A stretch of DNA of 64,000 nucleotides from CAZVNZ01 sp964628515 (GTDB taxonomy: Bacteria; Bacillota; Clostridia; Christensenellales; Christensenellaceae): contig CAZVNZ010000004.1 of the NCBI GenBank assembly GCA_964628515.1, positions 70,755 to 134,754 of the forward strand, in the 5' to 3' direction. Under the pieces are notes generated by a model that saw nothing but the letters and a program-made list of their open reading frames with translations, ran no database searches and had not been told where the DNA came from. The first letter of the stretch is position 1. Every line of letters begins with the position of its first letter. Position numbers and translations under genes: made by a program. Of this stretch, positions 8,607-17,672 are shown piece after piece.

Positions 8607-8621
8607 ATTTTTGCCTCATTT

Positions 8622-9341
8622 TTATCCTCTGTAATGATAAACCGTATTGGTGCCACTAACCTTAAACCCTTGCTTAATATATAGGCAAACCGCCGAATAG
8701 TTTTCCCATTGGGTTGCTAATTTTATTTTTCCTATGTTATTTTCATAGCAATATTCCTCTAAACGCTCCATAAGCGCCTTTGCTATTTTTTTAGTGCCTT
8801 TTTTTACTATAATAAGCTCTAAATAGCACACGTTGTTTGTAATGCTAAATAGCACAAAGCCTTTTGGTATTCCCCCCTCTTTTGCATCAAAAAAGTATTT
8901 TTTGGTGCTGTTAAAGGAATTTTTTACCCACATAGTATAAATTTCTCTTGCTTTACTGTCTTTTATGCTACTATCGTTAAAGAATTTAGAATACGCCATG
9001 TTATCGTTTACAATATCTAAATAGACCTGTGTAAACTGTATATTGCTGCAAGGTGCTGAAACCTTGTTGTTTGTACACTTTATATTTTTAACGTCCTTTT
9101 CCATTTCTGCACAAATATCCGTTAAAAATGCCTTGGTACATTTACCTAAAAATTCGTTATTTATAGGGTTGTTGTTTGCGTTAGTTATTATTGCAAAATC
9201 GTATTTTTTTAAAGCCTGTAAAAATTCTTCCTGCTCTTTTGGCAAAAGTCCTTGGTTTAGTCTTGTTTTTGCAACCTTGCATCCAAAAAATGTACTATCC
9301 CACGCAGAATTTTCCACTAAAAAATTACACACTTTATCCAT
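8622..9341 (-). CDS. GNAT acetyltransferase, WecD/PseH-like
   Basis: A 239-aa GNAT protein. The opening NSAWDSTFFGCKVA (10-23) matches the WDSxFFG motif of WecD-type nucleotide-amino-sugar acetyltransferases, and the C-terminal half has the GNAT acetyl-CoA core (CYLELIIVKKGTKKIAKALM). It is divergent from the nonulosonate genes that follow, so N-acetylation of a 4-amino-6-deoxy sugar precursor is a reasonable inference, making it a candidate for the PseH step. The start has no Shine-Dalgarno. A -10 box ends six bases before the ATG, pointing to a leaderless message. Confidence 0.7.
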   Translation of the reverse strand: MDKVCNFLVENSAWDSTFFGCKVAKTRLNQGLLPKEQEEFLQALKKYDFAIITNANNNPINNEFLGKCTKAFLTDICAEMEKDVKNIKCTNNKVSAPCSNIQFTQVYLDIVNDNMAYSKFFNDSSIKDSKAREIYTMWVKNSFNSTKKYFFDAKEGGIPKGFVLFSITNNVCYLELIIVKKGTKKIAKALMERLEEYCYENNIGKIKLATQWENYSAVCLYIKQGFKVSGTNTVYHYRG

Positions 9342-9347
9342 ACATCT

Positions 9348-9376
9348 AATATACCATTTTTAAAAGGAAAAAACAA
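9348..9376 (-). promoter_or_regulatory. Promoter for leaderless GNAT mRNA
   Basis: Reading the minus strand, TTGTTT (9376-9371), 17 bases and TATATT (9353-9348) are followed after six bases by the ATG. Transcription would begin at or next to the start codon. Confidence 0.5.
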
Positions 9377-9419
9377 TATTGTAAATGGATTATTGTAAAT
9401 AAAGTATTGCAACTATTAT

Positions 9420-9477
9420 ATTTCCAATATCTTATTTATAATATTTTATTGGAAATACACACAATTTGTGCTAAAAT
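9420..9477 (+). promoter_or_regulatory. Promoter overlapping a perfect 10-bp inverted repeat
   Basis: TTGGAA (9449-9454), 17 bases and TAAAAT (9472-9477) end six bases before the ATG at 9484, and no Shine-Dalgarno is present. The -35 box lies inside the right arm of an inverted repeat, ATTTCCAATA at 9420-9429 and TATTGGAAAT at 9447-9456, which looks like an operator for a dimeric regulator. Confidence 0.5.
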
Positions 9478-9483
9478 AGCTTT

Positions 9484-11472
9484 ATGGAAAAAATTAACAA
9501 ATTAGGCTTTGTAATTAAATATTGGTATGTATTACTCGGCGTTTTCCTTGCCTTTTATATGTTTTTTTCTTACAGATACGATACACCCCTTGGTGAGCAG
9601 TTGATGTTTTTACTCTGCCAAATTATTTTTGTGCTGATACCCGGTATGGCGCTTACCGCTCAAATTACCGTTTTTAAAGATAAACTCATATATATTATGG
9701 TTTCTTATATGACAGGCATATTTATTTGCATTGCAATGTACTTTGTGTTTTATGCCTTTAAAATACAGGAGTTTTTAACTATTGGTTTGTGTGTGGTAAG
9801 CCTACTTAGCATGTACTGCTTGTATAAAAAGCGCAAAACATTAATAAATATGCCACATAACAGCACAAATATTATGAGTGTGGCTGTGCTTTTAATTGTA
9901 CTTTGCACAACCGTTCTTATGATTGCCTTTCGCACTACACGTTTGCCAAGCATAGAGCTTGGTGGGGCTTTTAATTACTATCAGGATTCTTTGTGGAATA
10001 CAGGCAACCTAACCGCCATTGCTAATGGCTTTCCCGTTAGCGATATTCACGTAAAGGGGCTTAGTTTCTCTTACCACTTCCTTGCAAGTGTGTTTTTGGC
10101 GGTATTTAAAAATATACTGGGGATTTCCTCCTTTTTACTAACCTTTAGATTTTTGGCGGTGTTGCAAATAATTACCTTTATATGCGCCGCCTACCCTTTA
10201 TTTTCGCTGATAATCAAAAATACCTACTTGCGTATTTTGGCAATAGGTGTGGTATTTTTAGCAAGCACGTTGCTTTTGCAACATATTTTGTTTGTGGCTT
10301 ACGCAAGCCTGTTTGCGCTAAGCTTTGCCATGCTTGCCGGGTATTTTTTTATTAAATATATTAAGGAAAACAGTAAAAAACTTTTTGACGGTAGTTTTAT
10401 ACTGTTTTTAATAATGCTTGGTGTTTCTTTGGGGGCAAAAAGTTTGTTTGGAGGGGTGCTTGCCGCCGCTTGCGGAGTTGTATTTTTTGCAAACATGAAA
10501 AGCAACCCTAAAAAAATGCTTACAAACGGCTTTATAACCATGTTTGTTGTGGTTTTTGTCGCCCTTGTGATGGTGTACGGAACACATACTTTTAATGCCC
10601 TGTCCTTTCAGTTTGGCACACCTTTATTAAGTGAAAACCCACAGTATTTCGCACAAGCCAAAGACGTATGGGGAGACGGTTTAAACGTAACCGCCTTAAT
10701 ATACCCACTATATTTACTAATTAACCAAACAATACTAATTTTAGGGGTGATAATGCTTTTATGCGCTATCATCACCAAAAAAGGCAAAAATATTTTACCC
10801 GAGCTGTTTTTACTTACAATTTCGGTGGTGGGCTTACTCCTTGCCAGCCTGCTTTTTCAACCTGGGTACTCTAATATGCTGTTTTTTACGGCGGCTTTCC
10901 CCTTTGGAGTTTTCGGTTGTTTGTACTCCCTGCCCACTTTAAAGCGGAGCAGAAAACCTTTCACATTTGTGATGATTGCAGTTTTTATTTTTAGCATAAT
11001 ACAATCTTTAGTGGCAAATGTGGCGTTTTATAATAATCTTATTACTTATAAAAGTGTACCAAACCCCTACGACTCCATAACCTACAACGAGTACGAGGCT
11101 TTAGAATGGCTTAAAACCAACACAACCACCACAGATGTTATTTTGGGAGACCGCATATATTTAAGCCCTTCGGGAGGAGAGACGTCCGCACGGTCTTACT
11201 ATTACTCCGCTTTTAGCGAAAGGCAGATATATATAGAAGGTTTTTACTACGTAAACGCATACAACAAGGATTTTTTAGATATTATTAACTTTAATTTATA
11301 CAATGTAAATGCCCTATACAACGGGGACAATACCGTTATACCCACCTTAAAAGCGCAGGGTGTAACCCACATTTTAAGCAGTAGTGCCATGACGGCGGAT
11401 TTTATTTTGGATGCCACCTACGGCGAGCTTGTGTTTAACAACGGAGACGTTTACATTTATAAATTACATTAG
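9484..11472 (+). CDS. Polytopic membrane protein, GT-C glycosyltransferase-like
   Basis: A 662-aa protein with about twelve to fourteen membrane helices and a C-terminal soluble domain (about 510-662) that begins YNEYEALEWLKTNTTTTDVIL. The first large loop (about 158-200) contains NYYQDSLWNTG and a DIHVKG segment before a Tyr-His pair (SYHF). A multi-helix core, an acidic first loop and a C-terminal EWLKxNT domain are the layout of GT-C-fold membrane glycosyltransferases that use polyprenyl-linked sugars. No closer family can be named. It is the first gene of the pseudaminate-type operon, 22 bases before pseI, so transfer or export of the glycan is a reasonable guess. Confidence 0.6.
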   Translation: MEKINKLGFVIKYWYVLLGVFLAFYMFFSYRYDTPLGEQLMFLLCQIIFVLIPGMALTAQITVFKDKLIYIMVSYMTGIFICIAMYFVFYAFKIQEFLTIGLCVVSLLSMYCLYKKRKTLINMPHNSTNIMSVAVLLIVLCTTVLMIAFRTTRLPSIELGGAFNYYQDSLWNTGNLTAIANGFPVSDIHVKGLSFSYHFLASVFLAVFKNILGISSFLLTFRFLAVLQIITFICAAYPLFSLIIKNTYLRILAIGVVFLASTLLLQHILFVAYASLFALSFAMLAGYFFIKYIKENSKKLFDGSFILFLIMLGVSLGAKSLFGGVLAAACGVVFFANMKSNPKKMLTNGFITMFVVVFVALVMVYGTHTFNALSFQFGTPLLSENPQYFAQAKDVWGDGLNVTALIYPLYLLINQTILILGVIMLLCAIITKKGKNILPELFLLTISVVGLLLASLLFQPGYSNMLFFTAAFPFGVFGCLYSLPTLKRSRKPFTFVMIAVFIFSIIQSLVANVAFYNNLITYKSVPNPYDSITYNEYEALEWLKTNTTTTDVILGDRIYLSPSGGETSARSYYYSAFSERQIYIEGFYYVNAYNKDFLDIINFNLYNVNALYNGDNTVIPTLKAQGVTHILSSSAMTADFILDATYGELVFNNGDVYIYKLH

Positions 11473-11494
11473 TTTAATTTAAGCAGGTAAATAT

Positions 11495-12523
11495 ATGAAT
11501 CTATACGAGAAAATCAACAACAACGGTATTTATACCATAGCGGAAATGTCTGCAAACCATGCAGGAGACATTAACATTGCCTTAGAAATTGCACAAATGG
11601 CTAAACAAAGCGGAGCAGACTGCATAAAAGTGCAAACCTACACCGCAGACACCATGACTTTAGACATTAAAAACGATTATTTTAAGTTAAAAGGCGGTTT
11701 GTGGGACGGCTACTACCTTTACGATTTATATAAAGAGGCACATATGCCTTGGGAATGGCAAAAAATCATTAAAGAAGAAGCGGATAAATTAGGGCTTGAT
11801 TTTATATCCACCCCTTTTGACAATACCGCAGTGGATTTTCTTGAAAGTTTGGATGTAGAAATGTACAAAATAGCCTCTTACGAGCTTACGGACATACCTT
11901 TGCTAAAATACACCGCAAGCAAGGGCAAACCCTTAATTATTTCAACCGGAATGGGTAGTTTTGAGGAGATTTCGCAAGCGGTGGAGGCGGTAAAATCGGT
12001 GGGTAACAACCAAATTATTCTACTTAAATGCACAAGCGAATATCCGGCGGATTTTGCAGATATGAATCTTGGGGTTATCCCAAAAATGAGGGCGCAGTTT
12101 AACCTGCCCATAGGCTTTTCCGACCACTCTTTAGGTAGCGATGCAAGTGTAGTGGCAGTTTCTTTAGGTGCTTGCGTTATAGAAAAGCATTTTTGCCTTA
12201 ACAGAAACATAAAAAATCCGGACAGCGAGTTTTCTATGGAGCCTAAAGAATTTGAAAGGCTAATAGCAGATGTAAACAGGGCAAAAACCATCAAAGGACA
12301 GGAGACCTACGATTTATGCGCAAAAGAAGAGGTGGGCAAGTGGCTTAGACGCTCGGTATTTGCAAGCAAAGATATTAAAAAAGGAGAGGAGTTTACCACG
12401 GAAAACACTAAGGTAATCCGCCCTGCTTTTGGACTGCCTCCCAAAGAATATCCAAATATTTTGGGCAAAATCAGCAAATGCGAAATTAAAAAAGGTACTC
12501 CTCTATCTAAGGAGCATTTATGA
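11495..12523 (+). CDS. pseI: Pseudaminate/N-acetylneuraminate synthase
   Basis: A 342-aa member of the NeuB/PseI family, which condenses phosphoenolpyruvate with a six-carbon amino sugar to make a nine-carbon nonulosonate. The TIM barrel (about 1-280) shows IAEMSANHAGD, GADCIKVQTYTADTMT, STPFD, STGMGS, KCTSEYPA, GFSDHSLG and GACVIEKHF, all family landmarks. The SAF antifreeze-like domain (about 285-342) contributes RRSVFASKDIKKGE. The MSANH opening together with a PseG neighbour favours pseudaminate over sialate or legionaminate. Its stop overlaps the pseG start as ATGA. Confidence 0.88.
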   Translation: MNLYEKINNNGIYTIAEMSANHAGDINIALEIAQMAKQSGADCIKVQTYTADTMTLDIKNDYFKLKGGLWDGYYLYDLYKEAHMPWEWQKIIKEEADKLGLDFISTPFDNTAVDFLESLDVEMYKIASYELTDIPLLKYTASKGKPLIISTGMGSFEEISQAVEAVKSVGNNQIILLKCTSEYPADFADMNLGVIPKMRAQFNLPIGFSDHSLGSDASVVAVSLGACVIEKHFCLNRNIKNPDSEFSMEPKEFERLIADVNRAKTIKGQETYDLCAKEEVGKWLRRSVFASKDIKKGEEFTTENTKVIRPAFGLPPKEYPNILGKISKCEIKKGTPLSKEHL

Positions 12524-13521
12524 TTGGTATAAGAACGGACGGCAACAGTAAAATAGGCACCGGACATATAATGCGTTCTTTAAGCATAGCAAATGCAATA
12601 AGGGGTTTGGGGCAGGAAGTTATGTTTATAACGGTGGATGACTATCCACAACTTTCCCACTTCCCTTGCCAAAAAATAAAGGGGGAGTACGACAATTTAG
12701 CTTTAGAAATACCAAAGATTGCAGAGGTGCTAAAAAAGCACAATGTGCAAGCGCTACTCCTTGACACTTATTTTGCAAACGACGATTATTACGCATTTGT
12801 AAACGATTACACAACTACGGTGGCTATGTTTGATTTCGGTGCTGTACCTAAGTATGCCCATAAAATTATTAACTATAATATTTATTGGGATACTTTTGCA
12901 TACCCCAAAACCGCAAAATGCCTGCTTGGGTGCAACAATGCCCCTTTAAGAGAGGAATTTACCAAAAAAGAGTACACAAGAGACTACACTAAAGCAGATA
13001 CATTAATGATTACCACAGGGGGTACAGACCCCTACAACATCACAGGCAAACTACTTAACTATATTGCCAAAGATGCAGAGTTGTCTCTACTTAATGTAAA
13101 CGTTATCATCGGCGGTTTAAACCCATTTGAAAAGGAGTTAAAACAATACGAAAACCACAAAATAAAGTGCCTGAAAAATCCAAATAATATGCGAGAAATT
13201 ATGGAGAAAAGCCATATTGCCGTATGCGCAGGGGGTACAACCCTCTACGAGCTTTGCAGTATGTCTTTGCCCTCTGTAATATTTTCTTTTGTGGATAATC
13301 AGGATTTACCCGTTTATGAATTTTGCAAAAAGGGTATTATGTTAAACGGGGGCAATTATTTTAATGATAATATATTCCAACTAATAACAAAAAATCTAAA
13401 ACTACTGGTAAAGGACAAAAATTTAAGGATGGAACTTGGAGAAAAATCTAAAAAAACGGTGGGCAACAAGGGCGCAAAAAACATTGCAAGATTTGTGTGC
13501 GGTTTGGAGGAGGAGGTATGA
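12520..13521 (+). CDS. pseG: UDP-2,4-diacetamido-trideoxy-altropyranose hydrolase
   Basis: A 333-aa GT-B-fold protein of the PseG family, which removes UDP just before the PseI condensation. The N-terminus IRTDGNSKIGTGHIMRSLSIA contains the GTGH motif with catalytic-type His16. Nucleotide-binding segments are ITTGGTDP (about 165-172) and CAGGTTLYELCSMSLPSV (about 236-253). The length matches the family. It overlaps pseI upstream and the GH1 gene downstream by four bases each, so the three are translated as one coupled unit. PseB, PseC and PseF are not in the window. Confidence 0.85.
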   Translation: MIGIRTDGNSKIGTGHIMRSLSIANAIRGLGQEVMFITVDDYPQLSHFPCQKIKGEYDNLALEIPKIAEVLKKHNVQALLLDTYFANDDYYAFVNDYTTTVAMFDFGAVPKYAHKIINYNIYWDTFAYPKTAKCLLGCNNAPLREEFTKKEYTRDYTKADTLMITTGGTDPYNITGKLLNYIAKDAELSLLNVNVIIGGLNPFEKELKQYENHKIKCLKNPNNMREIMEKSHIAVCAGGTTLYELCSMSLPSVIFSFVDNQDLPVYEFCKKGIMLNGGNYFNDNIFQLITKNLKLLVKDKNLRMELGEKSKKTVGNKGAKNIARFVCGLEEEV

Positions 13522-14795
13522 ACAGCTTTACAAACAAGCTAATTTTAGGGAGTGCCACCTCCGCAACGCAAATTGAGGGTGGAGACAAAAACAACAGTTG
13601 GTACGATTGGTATTTGCAAGGCAAAATAAAGGACGGCTCCGACCCTTCGGTGTCAACCCAACATTATCGCTTGTACAAAGAGGATACTGCTCTGCTAAAA
13701 GAACTTGGTATGCAGGCATACAGAATGGGTATTGAGTGGGCAAAAATTCAGCCAACCCCCCACACTTTCAACGAAGAGGTGCTTAATCACTATAAAGAAG
13801 AAATAACTTTGCTTTTAAGCTATGGCATTAAACCTTTGGTTACACTGCATCACTTTACAAATCCAATGTGGTTTGAAAAGGCAGGTGGTTTTTTGGGTAA
13901 AAACGCCGTGGAGCAATTTTTAAAGTATGTGGAATACGTGGTTGTCGGGCTTGGAGATTTAGTGGAGGAGTACATAACAATAAACGAGCCAAACGTATAT
14001 GCCCTAAACGGCTATGTATCTAAGTTTTGGCCACCCGGAAAATTTGCATTTTTCGAGTATACAAAGGTGCAGGGTGCCTTGGCGTTATGCCATATTAAAG
14101 GGTATAATTTAATACACAAACTAAAGGCGCAAAAATCGGTTAAGGTGGGGTACGCCCTAAGTGTTGCGTTTTTTGAAGCCAAAAACGGGCATAACCCTTT
14201 TCATGTATTTTTAACTAAAATAATGGAGCGAAACTTTCAAACCTGTATTTTTAAGGCTTTCTCTAAAGGTGTGTTTACGAGGTCTGTAAAGTCCAAAGAA
14301 AAGGTGCAAGCAGGTAATTACAGCGATTTTATAGGCATTAACTACTATATGAAAAACGTAATTTACCGCTTAAATATGGGGGCAAGAAAGGGGCAGCCGG
14401 TAAACGATTTAAACTGGCAGATATACCCAAAAGGCATTGCACAAATTGCAAAGCAGATATACAAAGAATACAAAACACCCATATATGTAACAGAAAACGG
14501 CGTGTGTGACAACACGGACGCATACAGATGCAAATATATATACGAGCATCTAAAGGCGCTAAACGAGGAAAATATGCCGGTAGAGCGGTATTATCATTGG
14601 AGTTTTATAGATAATTTTGAGTGGTCGGAGGGCAACAGCGGACGTTTTGGGCTGGTGCATGTGGACTACCAAACAATGAAGCGCACCGTTAAAAAAAGCG
14701 GAGAGTTTTATAAAGAAATTATTGCAAACAACGGAGTTACGGAAGAAATGTACGAAAAATACGTTAAAGACGAGGTTTACCCCACTGCAAAGTAA
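13518..14795 (+). CDS. Glycoside hydrolase family 1 beta-glucosidase
   Basis: A 425-aa GH1 enzyme with a complete (beta/alpha)8 barrel. Numbering from MNSF, Glu157 in TINEPN is the acid/base and Glu326 in YVTENG the nucleophile. ATSATQIEGG (12-22), HHFTNPMWF (111-119) and the C-terminal NFEWSEGNSGRFGLVHVDY complete the substrate pocket. There is no signal peptide, so it acts in the cytosol, probably on a beta-glucoside or beta-galactoside. I start at the ATG at 13518: GGAGGAGG lies just before it and it overlaps the pseG stop as ATGA. A GH1 glycosidase coupled to nonulosonate biosynthesis is unusual. Confidence 0.88.
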   Translation: MNSFTNKLILGSATSATQIEGGDKNNSWYDWYLQGKIKDGSDPSVSTQHYRLYKEDTALLKELGMQAYRMGIEWAKIQPTPHTFNEEVLNHYKEEITLLLSYGIKPLVTLHHFTNPMWFEKAGGFLGKNAVEQFLKYVEYVVVGLGDLVEEYITINEPNVYALNGYVSKFWPPGKFAFFEYTKVQGALALCHIKGYNLIHKLKAQKSVKVGYALSVAFFEAKNGHNPFHVFLTKIMERNFQTCIFKAFSKGVFTRSVKSKEKVQAGNYSDFIGINYYMKNVIYRLNMGARKGQPVNDLNWQIYPKGIAQIAKQIYKEYKTPIYVTENGVCDNTDAYRCKYIYEHLKALNEENMPVERYYHWSFIDNFEWSEGNSGRFGLVHVDYQTMKRTVKKSGEFYKEIIANNGVTEEMYEKYVKDEVYPTAK

Positions 14796-14865
14796 GGTTT
14801 TTTTGGTGATTTTGGCTTGTGGGGGTCGCTTTTTGTGTGGGCTATTAATGCCTTTATTTCTTGGG

Positions 14866-15510
14866 CTATATCCTCAAAACATCCATAGCAAAAGTAAAAA
14901 TAAAAACCTCTGCCCCTTGACTAACCAAGGTTTTTTTACATTCAAGAGCGGTTGCACCCGTGGTGTATATATCGTCTATAATTAGTACCGATTTATTTTT
15001 TACATCTGCCTCTTTCGTGAAAACAAAGGCATTGTAAACGTTTGCACTCCTTTTGTTTGTGGCTAAGGAGTATTGGGGTTTTGTGTTTATTGTGCGTTTA
15101 AGCAGGGTGTGCATGGGTATTTGTGCAAAGGTGGCAAAGTACACGGCTATTTGCTCCGATTGGTCAAACCCTCTTTGCGCCAAACGTTTTTCGTGTATGG
15201 GTACGTAAGTTACAATATCCGCTACTATCCCCGATTTTTTGTATTTATCAAAGATTTCTTCTCCTATGTAGAGGGCAAGGCTAACCTTTCCGTCGTATTT
15301 TAAACGGAAAATCAGCTTTTTTACAATGCCGTCGTAGGCATATACATGGTAGGGCTCTTTGTTATTATCTTTGTTGTAATATTCTTTTAGTTTTGCGTCG
15401 CAAGTGGTGCACACCTCCCATTTGCTTTGAGTGCCTACCGTTTCTCTCCCACAATAAACGCATTTAGAACCGCTGTTAATAAGCTTTTTAAATGTACTTG
15501 CAAAATCCAT
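14866..15510 (-). CDS. comF: ComF family phosphoribosyltransferase-like protein
   Basis: A 214-aa ComF-type protein. The N-terminal zinc ribbon uses C17xxC20 and C34xxC37. The middle carries YDGIVKKLIFRLKYDG, the family's hallmark before the PRT fold. The C-terminal part has the PRPP loop VLIIDDIYTTGAT (about 180-192). In Bacillus-type competence systems ComF helps ssDNA uptake, while in non-competent Clostridia its role is unclear. The start overlaps the recD2-like stop by one base (TAATG), so the two are coupled. A helicase of the RecD2 type next to ComF supports a role in DNA processing. Confidence 0.85.
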   Translation of the reverse strand: MDFASTFKKLINSGSKCVYCGRETVGTQSKWEVCTTCDAKLKEYYNKDNNKEPYHVYAYDGIVKKLIFRLKYDGKVSLALYIGEEIFDKYKKSGIVADIVTYVPIHEKRLAQRGFDQSEQIAVYFATFAQIPMHTLLKRTINTKPQYSLATNKRSANVYNAFVFTKEADVKNKSVLIIDDIYTTGATALECKKTLVSQGAEVFIFTFAMDVLRI

Positions 15511-17660
15511 TAATAAAACCTCTTGTTAAAGGCAAGCTCTCTATACAGTATGGATGTGCGCTTTTTTGGGTCTGCGTTGTTTATCATATATTCCAAACAA
15601 TTTTTACTGCCCACAATAAAAACTTTGGTTTTTGCCCTTGTTATTGCGGTATACAATAGATTACGTGCAAAAAATGGGTTAGGCTCAAACAACAATCCTA
15701 AGATTACCATATTAAACTCGCTACCTTGGGATTTATGTATAGTATAGCAAAAAGCGCTTTCTAATTCGTTTAGTTCAGCTATGTTGTACACACATTCCTT
15801 CATATCCTCAAACTGCACATATACATTGCCTGCCTGTATGCTTGTTATTACCCCTAAATCTCCGTTAAAAACGCCCTCATCCTCGGTTAGCTCTTCTAAA
15901 TTTGTGTATTTTCTGCCGTAGTTGTTTTTTATTTGCATAACCCTGTCCCCCTCTCTAAAAATTGTATCTCCGTATATAATTTGATTTTTAAAGGGTGTTT
16001 GTGGGTTTATTTTCTCTCTTATTGCATTGTTTATCCAAAGGGAAGTTACGCCATCGCCACTTTTTGGAGGATTTCTTAGAGGGCATAATATTTGTACATC
16101 ATCTTCTAAATGGATTTTGTACAAATCGCAAATTGCGGAAATTACGCCTTCTTTAGTGTTTTTTTCGTAAAACACCACGTTTTTATCGTCAAAAACAGGC
16201 ATATTGCCCTTCAGCACCGCATAGGCGCTGTCTGCAATATCTCCGGCATTTCTGAATTTATGGGTAAGCTTAATGGTTTTAATAGCGTTAGACGTTATTA
16301 AATCGCTCATTACATTGCCCGGGCCTACGGAGTTTAGCTGGTTTTCGTCTCCCACCAATACCAAAGTGGTGTGGGTGTCCATTGCTTTTAGCAGATTGTT
16401 AAACAAAAATATATCCAACATAGAAACTTCGTCTATTATAACTACATCGTACTCTAAAGGATTTTTGTCGTTGCGCTTAAAAACCACATTAAAATCGTTT
16501 TCGTCGTGAGAGTATTCAAGAAGTCTGTGTATGGTTAGGGCAGGGGAGTTGCAAGTTTCCTGCATACGTTTTGCCGCTCTGCCTGTGGGTGCGGCTAATG
16601 CGCAGTTTTTACCTTGTGCGTAAAAAGAGGATAGTATTACGTTTAAAATAGTAGTTTTTCCCGTACCCGGGCCTCCAGTAATTACGCAAACGTTGCTTGT
16701 AAGTGCGGTTACAACTGCCGTTTCCTGTTCTTCTGTAAGTTCTATGTTACTGTTTTTAATGATGTTGGCATCTGCGCTTTGTTTGCGTTTTGAAAGCAAA
16801 AACAGCTTTAATGCAATTGCTTGCTCCGTTTTATAAACAAAAGAATTAAAAATAACTTTGCCTATTTCCCTATAACGCTTTATAAAAATTTCTTTACGCA
16901 ATGCCATTTGTAGCACTACAATTTTAATTGCTTCTTCTTTTACCGTAATTATTTTGCTTAATTGGGTTATCACTCGAAAGAGTTGGATGTGGGTGTTTCC
17001 GTTGTATAAGTTTTTATTTAGTACATTAAACACCGCCATACGTATACGGTTTGGGTCGTCTAAGGCTACACCTGTTTTTAGCGCTATTGCATCTGCCTTT
17101 TTAAAATCCATACCGTTGATTTCCGTTAGTATATAAGGATTTTGCTTAATGCTGTAAAGTGCGGTATCCCCAAATTTCTCCACACATGCACCTGCCTGGG
17201 TGGCACTGAGCCCCAAACCTATTAAATCCGCATACAAATACTTTTGCTTAGAGTATTCCAAAAAGGAGGAGTGTATGGTTAGGGCAAGTTTTTTGGATAT
17301 ACCTCTAACCGTGCTTAAACGCTGAAAATCTTCCTCTATAACGTGAAAAATTTCCTCGCCGAATTCCTCTACCAACCTTTCTGCAAGCCTCTCCCCCAAA
17401 CCTTTGATAAACCCACCGCCCAAAAAGGTTGTAATATCTCCCAAACTTTTTGGCAGGGTGGTTTGGTAAGAGGTTGCCACAAACTGCTTTCCATATTTGT
17501 GATGGTTTTTAAAATCACCAAAAAAGCGTGAATGCTCCCCTGTTTTAATGCCGGGCATAGTTCCCACTACAATAGTAGGCTCCTCCCCGTCCACTTCAAT
17601 AACAGTATAGCCATTCACGCCTTCGTAAATTTTACTCAGTACAATCCCTTCAATTTCCAT
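15510..17660 (-). CDS. recD2: RecD2-type ATP-dependent DNA helicase
   Basis: A 716-aa SF1B 5'-3' helicase of the RecD2/TraA branch that works without RecBC. The N-terminal extension (1-300) contains an OB-like start and helix-hairpin-helix pieces (GGGFIKGLGERLAERLVEEFG). Motor motifs are ITGGPGTGKTT (Walker A), VVIIDEVSML (Walker B), VGDENQLNSVGPGNV and the C-terminal YTIHKSQGSEF with AITRAK. RecD2 proteins act in recombination, replication-fork and mismatch repair. It lies 12 bases after metK and before comF in one transcription direction. The start ATG has no good Shine-Dalgarno, consistent with reinitiation after metK. Confidence 0.88.
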   Translation of the reverse strand: MEIEGIVLSKIYEGVNGYTVIEVDGEEPTIVVGTMPGIKTGEHSRFFGDFKNHHKYGKQFVATSYQTTLPKSLGDITTFLGGGFIKGLGERLAERLVEEFGEEIFHVIEEDFQRLSTVRGISKKLALTIHSSFLEYSKQKYLYADLIGLGLSATQAGACVEKFGDTALYSIKQNPYILTEINGMDFKKADAIALKTGVALDDPNRIRMAVFNVLNKNLYNGNTHIQLFRVITQLSKIITVKEEAIKIVVLQMALRKEIFIKRYREIGKVIFNSFVYKTEQAIALKLFLLSKRKQSADANIIKNSNIELTEEQETAVVTALTSNVCVITGGPGTGKTTILNVILSSFYAQGKNCALAAPTGRAAKRMQETCNSPALTIHRLLEYSHDENDFNVVFKRNDKNPLEYDVVIIDEVSMLDIFLFNNLLKAMDTHTTLVLVGDENQLNSVGPGNVMSDLITSNAIKTIKLTHKFRNAGDIADSAYAVLKGNMPVFDDKNVVFYEKNTKEGVISAICDLYKIHLEDDVQILCPLRNPPKSGDGVTSLWINNAIREKINPQTPFKNQIIYGDTIFREGDRVMQIKNNYGRKYTNLEELTEDEGVFNGDLGVITSIQAGNVYVQFEDMKECVYNIAELNELESAFCYTIHKSQGSEFNMVILGLLFEPNPFFARNLLYTAITRAKTKVFIVGSKNCLEYMINNADPKKRTSILYRELAFNKRFY

Positions 17661-17672
17661 TGTCGGTATTTA

